A program made the translations under genes and the position numbers. Under the pieces are notes generated by a model. It was not told the origin of the DNA. It did no database searches and saw only the letters and a program-made list of their open reading frames with translations. Shown one piece after another: positions 1-5,520 of a DNA stretch of 14,024 nt (position 1 is the stretch's first letter; the number at the start of each line of letters is the position of its first letter). The stretch is from Parcubacteria group bacterium Gr01-1014_72 (GTDB taxonomy: Bacteria > Patescibacteriota > Minisyncoccia > Phycocordibacterales > VMFH01). The stretch lies in the NCBI GenBank assembly GCA_007375925.1, contig VMFH01000028.1, positions 1-14,024 on the forward strand, given 5' to 3'.

Positions 1-218
1 TCGGCGTGCCTAAAGAATTCTTCGGCAAGGGCTTGAGCCAAGAAGTAGAAGAGAAAGTAAAAGAAGCCATTAGAAAATTAGAAAATTTGGGATGTCAAAT
101 TGAGGAAATTTCACTGCCCAATTTTGAATACGCTCTTGCGGCTTATTACATATTGGTTCCCTCGGAAATATCCTCAATTCGCGCAACCTCGCGTTGGGAC
201 TTCCCTTCAAGAAAGTGA
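1..218 (+). CDS. gatA: GatA fragment (Asp/Glu-tRNA amidotransferase subunit A), cut at a junction
   Basis: Partial gene entering from the left edge; the frame runs through GTG at 6-8. GatA is the amidase subunit of GatCAB, which converts Glu-tRNA(Gln) or Asp-tRNA(Asn) to the amidated form. The reading GVPKEFFGKGLS, then a Lys/Glu-rich helix, then ALAAYYILVPSEISS matches the segment of GatA that normally continues NLARFDGxRYG. Here the match stops at 176 and about 14 unrelated residues follow before the stop at 216-218. The only other coding content downstream is on the opposite strand (ECF sigma). G+C up to about 154 is roughly 38 percent by hand count, clearly lower than the flanking sigma gene. 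The catalytic Lys/Ser region would lie upstream of the window. Identity is fairly sure; a functional product from this end is not possible. Confidence 0.8.
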   Translation, partial: GVPKEFFGKGLSQEVEEKVKEAIRKLENLGCQIEEISLPNFEYALAAYYILVPSEISSIRATSRWDFPSRK

Positions 219-682
219 AGTCTGACCACTCTCTGTAAAATGTCCGGCAAGCGCACAATGGCGGAGATGAGGAAATCTTTGTCCAACTTCTCCTCGCGCG
301 CTTTGCTATCCTCCTCCGGCACAAGCTCCAGAAACTCCTCGGGAATGTCGGCGCGCAGTATCCTCTCGCGCTTGCGCTTCTTATAGAACGTAAAGCAGGT
401 GTTCACGAGAATCTTGTATCCCCATGACTTGAAGGAGGCGCCCTCCTGCGGCGTGAAGGTGTGCGCGTTGAGGTAAATCTTCACGAACGTGTCCTGCACG
501 ATGTCCTGAAGCTCCGGCCGGTCCCCAAGGAGGTGCCGCGCCTTACGGAGGAATGCATCTTCATACCGCTCCACGATACCCTGAAAGGCATTCGGGCTCG
601 TCCGCGAACGAGTAAGGACTTCCTCGTCGCTACACTCGGCGCGAACTGGGGATTCTACTGTTGCGTCATCAAGAAGCATCAT
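146..682 (-). CDS. ECF-type RNA polymerase sigma factor, C-terminus lost at the junction
   Basis: Group 4 sigma factor that would direct RNA polymerase to a special promoter set. Region 2 is visible (FQGIVERYEDAFLRKARHLL, then ELQDIVQDTFVKIYL and FKSWGYKILVNTC), followed by a linker and the start of region 4 (LPDILQRVVRLHFLEGKSQ, then REVARIEDISEGT). Region 4 normally continues VKSRLHRAR, the recognition helix that reads the -35 element. Here the real match ends at base 155 and the next codons (N, M, stop) come from the gatA side. The protein therefore lacks its -35 reading helix. Start chosen at ATG 680-682 because GATACT lies 7 bases upstream, as at other genes in this window; GGGAGG also lies 12 bases upstream. 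The frame stays open to an ATG at 769, so a longer N-terminus is possible. No anti-sigma gene is visible. Confidence 0.72.
   Translation of the reverse strand: MMLLDDATVESPVRAECSDEEVLTRSRTSPNAFQGIVERYEDAFLRKARHLLGDRPELQDIVQDTFVKIYLNAHTFTPQEGASFKSWGYKILVNTCFTFYKKRKRERILRADIPEEFLELVPEEDSKAREEKLDKDFLISAIVRLPDILQRVVRLHFLEGKSQREVARIEDISEGTNM
155..177. other. Chimeric junction: gatA and ECF sigma share one 22-23 base segment
   Basis: The same bases read VPSEISS (GatA) on the plus strand from 156 and EDISEGT (sigma region 4) on the minus strand down to 155. Left of 155 only GatA is recognisable, right of 177 only sigma. This is what a crossover, or an assembler, would leave at a short shared stretch. 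Confidence 0.7.
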
Positions 683-853
683 GGTCGGCAGTATCCTCCC
701 GCGCACGCTCATGGCTCTCATTTTTTCTAACGAGGAAAGGAGGCCTTCTACCGGCCCCTCTCCCCTCACTGGCTCATCATCTCGACCTTCGCCAATGAAA
801 ACGGCATAGCGGGAAGAAATGTTACCTGCTGTGCAAAAATAACACTAATTTTT

Positions 854-880
854 CTCTAAGTCCATACTCTAAGTCCATAC
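854..880. repeat. 13-bp tandem duplication
   Basis: The unit CTCTAAGTCCATA occurs twice back to back (854-866 and 867-879), followed by C. It lies between the RRM gene's terminator and the ECF sigma gene. The rest of the 683-893 spacer shows no further clear feature. Confidence 0.85.
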
Positions 881-893
881 TTTGTGTCTGTAT

Positions 894-931
894 AAAAAAC
901 GCCCCGTCCCGCTGTAAGCGGGACGGGGCGT
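894..931 (-). terminator. Rho-independent terminator of the RRM protein gene
   Basis: A 13-bp GC-rich stem (900-912 with 918-930) closes a TGTAA loop. Read on the minus strand it is followed at once by a run of six T (899-894). It sits 28 bases past the stop of the RRM gene. On the plus strand no T run follows, so it is directional. Confidence 0.85.
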
Positions 932-958
932 CTTCCTGACGAAGCGCGGAGGCGAGAG

Positions 959-1276
959 TTAGAAACTCCTGCGATCGCCGCCGCGAGAACCGCCGCCGAA
1001 ACCGCCCGACGAGCGACGAGGAGGGCGTTCCGCTAAAGGACGCGCTTCATTGACCGTTATTTTGCGCCCATCAAGCTCAACGCCGTTCCACATCTCAATC
1101 GCCTTGTCGGCATCCGCGTCTTCCATCTCAACGAATCCGAATCCGCGCGACCGTCCGGTCATGCGATCCGTAATGACGTTCGCTGAAACAACAGGGCCCG
1201 CCTTCTCAAAGGCGCCCCGAAGGCCATCATCGGTCGTGCTGTAGGACAGCCCGCCGATATACAATTTCTTTGCCAT
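959..1276 (-). CDS. Single-RRM RNA-binding protein with Gly/Arg tail
   Basis: A 105-residue protein made of one RNA-recognition motif plus a short disordered tail, like the Rbp family of cyanobacteria and other bacteria. RNP2 is LYIGGL (5-10) and RNP1 is RGFGFVEM (44-51); RNP1 ends in Met where Phe/Tyr is usual. The tail from about residue 88 is rich in Arg, Gly and Ser (SSGGFGGGSRGGDRRSF). It probably binds single-stranded RNA in the cytoplasm, perhaps as a chaperone; the exact target is not visible. Start set at the ATG giving MAKKLYIGG, because RRM proteins begin just before RNP2; the frame is open 17 codons further upstream but that part looks like leader. There is no strong Shine-Dalgarno and no -10 next to the ATG, so it probably has a real 5' leader. 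It is monocistronic, with its own terminator. Confidence 0.9.
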   Translation of the reverse strand: MAKKLYIGGLSYSTTDDGLRGAFEKAGPVVSANVITDRMTGRSRGFGFVEMEDADADKAIEMWNGVELDGRKITVNEARPLAERPPRRSSGGFGGGSRGGDRRSF

Positions 1277-1432
1277 TTCTTGTGAGAACGAAAAAACACT
1301 CGTAAAACATCGCCCGACCGTCCTCACGAATGGCTGCCCCCGCTCCCCTTCTGTTGAAGTTCGCCGAGAAAATCCACTTTGAGAACCGACGATGAAAGTA
1401 GTGTATACTGGATAAGTACGTTGGGCAAGGGA

Positions 1433-1461
1433 TTGACACTGCTACAGTGGTGTAGTATACT
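1433..1461 (+). promoter_or_regulatory. Near-consensus sigma-70 promoter for the 1501 gene
   Basis: TTGACA at 1433-1438, a spacer of exactly 17, and TATACT at 1456-1461. Predicted transcription start is near 1468, giving a leader of about 33 bases. This is the best promoter in the window. Confidence 0.8.
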
Positions 1462-1470
1462 GTACCATTG

Positions 1471-1485
1471 TTACAAGTGTTGTAA
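1471..1485. promoter_or_regulatory. Operator-like palindrome just downstream of the promoter
   Basis: TTACAA-GTG-TTGTAA is a perfect 6+3+6 dyad at about +4 to +18. That is a common repressor position. In RNA it could only form a weak hairpin. No regulator gene is adjacent. Confidence 0.5.
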
Positions 1486-1500
1486 GGCAAAACACATACC

Positions 1501-1953
1501 ATGGCAGACCAAAAGAAAAGGCAGCCCTACCTTCGGCAGCTTATCCGCTTCTACTTCGCGCCGCAGCTGCGGTCTTTCTTGACCGTGCTGTATCTCGTTT
1601 TCTTTCTCTACTTCGTCGTGTTCTACTCCGACAACGTCTTCCTCGCGGCGCGCTTCATCCTCTACACGCTGACGCGCTCAACTCTTAGTCTTGACCTCTC
1701 GCACCTCCTCTGGGGCTCCATCTTCATCATCGCGCTCCTCATCCCCTTCTCCGTCTCGGTGTACACAATCGTCCTTCCGCTTGAGATAAGCAAGCGCGTT
1801 CGGGAGCGGATGAAAAAGCTTCTTCTCATCGCACTCACCGCTGTGCTTGCGCTTAACATCGTCATCATCGTAGACCGCATCATTCAGTTCATTGAGGACC
1901 AGGCGCCGATTGCGACTTTTCTTGAACGCTCAAACATCCGCGGGAGGGAGTAG
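1501..1953 (+). CDS. Small three-helix membrane protein, function unknown
   Basis: A 150-residue protein not recognised as a named family. It has a basic, soluble N-terminus (about residues 1-24), then three hydrophobic segments at roughly 26-43 (with VLYLVFFLYFVVFY), 71-93 (GSIFIIALLIPFSVSVYTI) and 107-126 (LLLIALTAVLALNIVIIV), and a charged tail. A Lys/Arg-rich stretch (SKRVRERMKK) separates helices 2 and 3 and should stay cytoplasmic. No catalytic or metal-binding motif is evident. The ATG at 1501 follows a near-consensus promoter and a TTACAA/TTGTAA dyad, so the gene is likely expressed well and perhaps repressed by a small regulator. A TAAGG about 14 bases before the ATG is at best a weak ribosome site. 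The gene is followed by repeat-rich sequence, with no classic terminator. Confidence 0.75.
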   Translation: MADQKKRQPYLRQLIRFYFAPQLRSFLTVLYLVFFLYFVVFYSDNVFLAARFILYTLTRSTLSLDLSHLLWGSIFIIALLIPFSVSVYTIVLPLEISKRVRERMKKLLLIALTAVLALNIVIIVDRIIQFIEDQAPIATFLERSNIRGRE

Positions 1954-1954
1954 C

Positions 1955-2073
1955 GTACACGATGCAAATATGAAGGTACACGATGCGAATATACGAATGA
2001 GTACGAATTATGCGAATAAAGAAATCAGTCTGAACCCATTTGTATCATTCGCATAATTCGTACATTCGCATCG
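1955..2073. repeat. Direct and inverted ATGCGAAT/ATTCGCAT repeats between genes
   Basis: A 17-base direct repeat with one mismatch (1955-1971 and 1976-1992) merges into a large inverted repeat. In the inverted repeat, 1981-1990 plus 2001-2017 pairs with 2047-2073 perfectly apart from a 10-base insertion (1991-2000) in the left arm. It could act as a terminator for the 1501 gene, form a cruciform, or be a mobile palindromic element. Confidence 0.8.
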
Positions 2074-2105
2074 CTACACCATTCGTATCGATACCTTCGC
2101 CACGC

Positions 2106-2141
2106 TTGGTGTTCCGAAACGTTTCGGTATAGAATATCCCC
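2106..2141 (+). promoter_or_regulatory. hisS promoter with palindrome in the spacer, leaderless start
   Basis: TTGGTG (2106-2111), spacer 18, TAGAAT (2130-2135), then 6 bases to the ATG at 2142. The transcript should begin at or beside the A of the start codon. The spacer holds a perfect 14-base palindrome, CCGAAACGTTTCGG (2114-2127), between the -35 and -10, an ideal place for a repressor. Confidence 0.6.
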
Positions 2142-3080
2142 ATGACAGAAAAGCAAAAGGGGCTCTCTACGGAACCCTACAAGGGAGTCCGGGATTTTTA
2201 CCCTGAAGACATGGCGGAACAGAATTATATTTTCTCCGTCTGGAGGAAGGTTGCCGAGGAGCACGGCTACCAAGAATACAGCGCCTCAATCCTTGAACCG
2301 GCAGAGCTATACCGCAGTAAAGGAAGCGATGAAATAGTGAGCGAGCAAATGTATGTCTTCAAGGACAAGGGCGACCGCGAGGTCGCGCTCCGTCCCGAGA
2401 TGACGCCGACGCTTGCACGCATGATTGCCGGGCGCCGCAAATCTCTTAAGTTCCCTCTTCGCTGGTACTCTATTCCCAATGTCTTCCGCTACGAACGCCC
2501 GCAACGAGGCCGACGCCGCGAGCACTGGCAGCTTAACTGCGACCTGATGGGTATTGTGGGGATTGAAGCAGAAGTCGAGATAATCTTGCTTGCACACGAA
2601 GTGATGAAAGCGTTCGGAGCGAAGGATGAGGATTTTGAGATACGCGTTAATAGCCGCGTACTACTTAAGGAAATATTTGGAAAGAAAGAGCTCATACAAC
2701 TCCTCGATAGAAAGGATAAAATGGAGACAGTGGAATTTGAGAAGAAATGGGAAGAACTCTCAGGAGAAAAACCAAACCTTGATGTACAGCAAACGAATGA
2801 AATCAAAACACTCATCAAAACACTTGCGGAAGGAGGTATCAGCAATACTGTGTTTTCGCCAACCCTCACACGCGGTTTTGATTACTACACCGGCATCGTC
2901 TTTGAGGTTTTTGACACTAATCCCGAAAACCGCCGTTCTCTATTCGGAGGAGGCAGGTATGACAATCTGCTTGAGATGTTCGGTGCCGAAGCCGTACCCA
3001 CGGTGGGCTTTGGTATGGGGGATGTGACCATGCGCGATTTTCTAGAGACTCACAAACTCCCACTCTCTCAACCTTCATAA
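2142..3080 (+). CDS. hisS: Histidyl-tRNA synthetase catalytic core, no anticodon-binding domain
   Basis: Class II aminoacyl-tRNA synthetase that charges tRNA-His. It shows YKGVRDFYPEDM near the N-terminus, LRPEMTPTLAR (R84), the motif 2 loop FRYERPQRGRRREHWQ (R116 on), the histidine-binding signature TRGFDYYTG (R244 on), and motif 3 GGGRYDN (269-275) then VGFGMGDVTM. At the GLERL position of E. coli-type enzymes it reads GDVTM, a variant I associate with this bacterial group. It has 312 residues against about 420 usual. The region between motif 2 and the RGFDYYTG signature is short, and the protein stops after DFLETHKLPLSQPS, where the roughly 90-100 residue HGTP anticodon domain should begin. 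HisZ also lacks that domain, but the His signature argues for a synthetase and no his biosynthesis genes are near. Either a minimal enzyme or a 3' truncation. Confidence 0.85.
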   Translation: MTEKQKGLSTEPYKGVRDFYPEDMAEQNYIFSVWRKVAEEHGYQEYSASILEPAELYRSKGSDEIVSEQMYVFKDKGDREVALRPEMTPTLARMIAGRRKSLKFPLRWYSIPNVFRYERPQRGRRREHWQLNCDLMGIVGIEAEVEIILLAHEVMKAFGAKDEDFEIRVNSRVLLKEIFGKKELIQLLDRKDKMETVEFEKKWEELSGEKPNLDVQQTNEIKTLIKTLAEGGISNTVFSPTLTRGFDYYTGIVFEVFDTNPENRRSLFGGGRYDNLLEMFGAEAVPTVGFGMGDVTMRDFLETHKLPLSQPS

Positions 3081-3094
3081 ATCGTAAATCTTGA

Positions 3095-3172
3095 ATTCCC
3101 TCATTCGTAAATTCTTGCCCATTATTCGTGTCATTCGCTCCGCCAACTGGCGGACATTCGTAAATTCGTGTC
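3095..3172. repeat. ATTCGTAAATTC-type spacer repeats with a TCCGCC palindrome
   Basis: ATTCGTAAATTC occurs twice (from about 3104 and 3156), with further ATTCG units between. A 16-base near-perfect palindrome, TCCGCCAACTGGCGGA, lies at 3139-3154 (7-bp stem, 2-base turn). The style matches the 1955-2073 spacer, suggesting a repeat family that occupies spacers in this genome. Confidence 0.7.
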
Positions 3173-3178
3173 GTGTCT

Positions 3179-3763
3179 ATGCGCAAGATAGTTTTTGACA
3201 TTGAGACAAAAAATGAGTTTCGCGAGACGGGCTCAAACGACCCAAGATCGCTGAGCATCTCCGTCGTCGGCATATGCGACGTTGCAGATGACTCCTACCG
3301 CGCCTACGTTGAGGAGGAGTTCAAGGAGCTCTGGCCGATTCTGGAGAAAACCGACCTCCTCATCGGCTTCAACAGCGACCATTTTGACATTCCGCTCCTC
3401 AATAAGTATTACGCGGGCGACCTGGGAAAAATCCGGAGTCTTGATCTCATGAAGGAGGTGCAGAAAGTGCTCGGGCGGCGGATTAAGCTTGATACGCTCG
3501 CGGAGGCGACGCTCGGGCGGAAAAAAATTTCAAATGGGCTTGAAGCGATACGGTGGTGGAAGCAGGGAGAGGTGGAGAAGGTAAAACGGTACTGCCTTGA
3601 GGACGTGGCGTTGACGAAGGAGCTCTACGACTATGCGCGCTCACATGGCCACCTCAAGTACACCGACTCTGGGACTGGGACCGTGAAGGAAATCCCGATT
3701 GACGCCTCGCACTGGGAGAGAGAGCGGGGAGAGAGGGCACTTACCCATACGCTTCCTTTTTGA
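3179..3763 (+). CDS. DEDDy-family 3'-5' exonuclease (RNase H-like fold)
   Basis: A stand-alone 3'-5' exonuclease of the DnaQ/RNase D superfamily (YprB/PolB-exonuclease-like). Numbered from a GTG at 3173, Exo I is VFDIET (D9, E11), Exo II is IGFNSDHFDIP (D72), and Exo III is YCLEDVALTKELY (Y140, D144). All four acidic residues and the Tyr of the DEDDy type are therefore present, which predicts a two-metal nuclease on DNA or RNA ends. The C-terminal LKYTDSGTGTVKEIP segment looks like the family's usual end. I chose ATG 3179 (MRKIVFDIET). The in-frame GTG at 3173 has TAAATT exactly 6 bases before it, which fits the leaderless pattern seen elsewhere here, so it is a real alternative. The substrate is not evident from context. 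The gene could be cotranscribed with hisS, 98 bases upstream. Confidence 0.85.
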   Translation: MRKIVFDIETKNEFRETGSNDPRSLSISVVGICDVADDSYRAYVEEEFKELWPILEKTDLLIGFNSDHFDIPLLNKYYAGDLGKIRSLDLMKEVQKVLGRRIKLDTLAEATLGRKKISNGLEAIRWWKQGEVEKVKRYCLEDVALTKELYDYARSHGHLKYTDSGTGTVKEIPIDASHWERERGERALTHTLPF

Positions 3764-3876
3764 GTCTCTTTTGAGCAAAATCTTTCCATGCACTTTTTCC
3801 GTAAAACATTCAAGCATTTTACAAAATGACAGGTCTCGGGAGGAATGGAGATTAGTCCTGACACTGAAAAATTGCA

Positions 3877-3932
3877 CTTCGTATATTTATTATTCCCATA
3901 TTCTGGGGAATATAGGAATAAATACGGCGAAG
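3877..3932 (-). terminator. Large AT-rich hairpin after the ZIP gene
   Basis: Arms 3877-3903 and 3908-3932 form a stem of about 22 bp with a few mismatches and a small central loop. It begins two bases past the ZIP stop codon. On the minus strand a run of T follows about 6 bases later, so termination is plausible but not classic. It lies between convergent genes and may serve both. The rest of 3764-3876 holds only a short GTAAAA/TTTTAC dyad (3801-3822). Confidence 0.55.
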
Positions 3933-3934
3933 AT

Positions 3935-4705
3935 TCACTCCGCAAGCGTCAAAAGAAACATGATGAAGAACCCAAACACAATGGCGGAAGTTTGTGAGAC
4001 GGAACTGCGCACTCCGCTTGAACGATGGAGCTCCGGCACGAGGTCAGACCCGGCAATGTAGATGAAACCGCCGGCGGCAAACGAAAGCGCAAGTATCACG
4101 AACGAATCAAGCGAGGAGCCGACAAGAAACGGCACGAAGACACCCGCGACGGCGGCAAGCGCGGAGAGGAAATTCGCGCGAAGCGCCCGCACTCGGTTCA
4201 TTCCCGCGTGGATGAGGAGGCCGAAATCCGCTATTTCCTGGGGAATCTCGTGGAGGATAACCGCGAACGTCGTCGCAAGCCCGATGGGGAGCGCGAGTAA
4301 GTAGCTTGCGCCGATAATCACCCCGTCAATAAAGTTATGAACGCCGTCGGCGACGATGACAAGCGCGACGAGGGGGTGAGCGCTCCGGTGGTTGTGCCGC
4401 GCCGCCGTTTCTGCCGTCTCCTCAAACACCCCGTGTTCGTGCCGCCAGCGAAAAAATTTCTCAAGCATGAAGAACACAAGAAGTCCTGACGCGAGCGCCG
4501 CCGAGACGGCGCCCTCCGAAACATCCGCATTGAACACCTCGGGAAGAATGTGAATGAATACATCGCCAAAGAGGGCACCGACGGAGAGACTCACGAGGAA
4601 CGATACCGCACGCCGGAGCGTCGTCTCCTTGAGGGAAAGGGTAAAGATGCCGGCAAACGAAATAAGACTGACCGCAAGGACGCTCAAGAATGCGATACCG
4701 AACAT
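3935..4705 (-). CDS. ZIP-family divalent metal transporter
   Basis: A 256-residue multi-pass inner-membrane protein of the ZIP (zinc/iron permease) family, which brings zinc or similar metals into the cytoplasm. About seven to eight hydrophobic segments are visible. The metal-site helices carry HNFIDG (H123, N124, D127) and LHEIPQEIADFG (H152, E153, E157), the family's diagnostic pair. The loop before them is His-rich (RWRHEHG, then ARHNHRSAH, about 87-110), typical of ZIP sensing/binding loops. I set the start at ATG 4703-4705 because TATACT ends exactly 6 bases before it; the frame is open to 4753 but that would place the promoter inside the gene. It is divergent from the dsbA-like gene. 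No metal regulator is adjacent. Confidence 0.88.
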   Translation of the reverse strand: MFGIAFLSVLAVSLISFAGIFTLSLKETTLRRAVSFLVSLSVGALFGDVFIHILPEVFNADVSEGAVSAALASGLLVFFMLEKFFRWRHEHGVFEETAETAARHNHRSAHPLVALVIVADGVHNFIDGVIIGASYLLALPIGLATTFAVILHEIPQEIADFGLLIHAGMNRVRALRANFLSALAAVAGVFVPFLVGSSLDSFVILALSFAAGGFIYIAGSDLVPELHRSSGVRSSVSQTSAIVFGFFIMFLLTLAE

Positions 4706-4740
4706 GCGTGCAGTATAGGCGAAGTGGCCAGAAAGGGGAA
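4706..4740 (-). promoter_or_regulatory. Promoter of the ZIP gene, leaderless spacing
   Basis: On the minus strand, TTCCCC (4740-4735, weak -35), a 17-base spacer, TATACT (4717-4712), then 6 bases to the ATG. Transcription should start at the start codon. Confidence 0.6.
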
Positions 4741-4777
4741 GCCGTGCTAGCATATAAGCATATATGTATGTGCCGAA

Positions 4778-5519
4778 GTGAGTACCACTACTCTCATGGA
4801 ACCATCTGAATCAAGAATGTCTCTCACGCTCCCCGCGTCGATCGTCGTCGCCGGCCTCATCGTCGCGGGAGCGATTCTCATAACCAAAAATCCCGCGCCG
4901 GAAACGGCAGGGAGAAAACAGCAGGCGGCCGCGGCCAGTGCGGCGGCGGTTCTCCCCGCGGTGGAGGTAAGCGCGCTTGATCACCCACGCCACGATGCAG
5001 TCGCTCATGAGCACCTACGGCAAGCAGGGCGAGCTCAAGTGGGTGTACCGGCATTTCCCGCTTGATTCGCTCCATCCGAAAGCGCGAAAAGAGGCGGAGG
5101 CGCTGGAGTGCGCGGGGGAGCAGGGCGGCAATACGCTCTTTTGGCAGTACACGAACCGCCTTATGAGCGTCACACCGTCAAACAATCAGCTTGACCCCGC
5201 CGAACTCAACCGCATTGGGGTATATGTCGGCTTAAGTGAGAGTGCGTTCTCGGACTGCCTCACGAGCGGGCGCTTCGCCGAGCGGGTACAAAGTGACTAT
5301 GCGGATGCAGTCGCGCACGGCGGCCGGGGCACCCCTTTCAATGTCATTAAAGTAAACGCCCCGCTTCGCGGGGAGACGAAGAGTGCGATTATTGCAGAGC
5401 TCACGGCCCTCACCGGCGAAGCGCCTTCCTTTACGGAGGACGACACGGCATTCTCCGTGAGCGGCGCGCTTCCCCTTCAGAATATGACCACAATTCTGGA
5501 AATTCTCAAGAAAAATTAA
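4778..5519 (+). pseudogene. DsbA-like thiol-disulfide protein, frameshifted and lacking CxxC
   Basis: Two frames together make one DsbA/BdbD-type exported thioredoxin. Frame one, from GTG 4778 (or ATG 4796), gives a signal anchor (SIVVAGLIVAGAILIT) and an Ala-rich linker ending VEVSALDH. Frame two resumes at about 4986 with HATMQSLMSTYGKQGELKWV, then YRHFPLDSLHPKA, an ECAGEQGG helix, and GRGTPFN, the cis-Pro loop. In the family the missing stretch would be roughly 20-25 residues carrying the first beta strand and the catalytic CxxC. It is absent and the frame changes at 4982-4988, where CAC repeats (CACCCAC). Without CxxC the protein cannot do thiol exchange. The rest of the downstream frame is open and well conserved in style, so the event is recent or artificial. 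The gene ends 1 base from the convergent helicase gene, with no terminator between. Confidence 0.75.
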
Positions 5520-5520
5520 C

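Noticed and set aside
461..730. Plus-strand open frame opposite the ECF sigma gene
   Set aside because: The minus strand shows sigma regions 2 and 4; the plus frame has no recognisable content.
854..880. Start of a CRISPR-like array
   Set aside because: Just two units, back to back without spacers; there are no cas genes in the window.
3699..4061. 120-codon plus-strand frame across the exonuclease end and spacer
   Set aside because: It overlaps two recognised genes and a hairpin; no coherent protein features.
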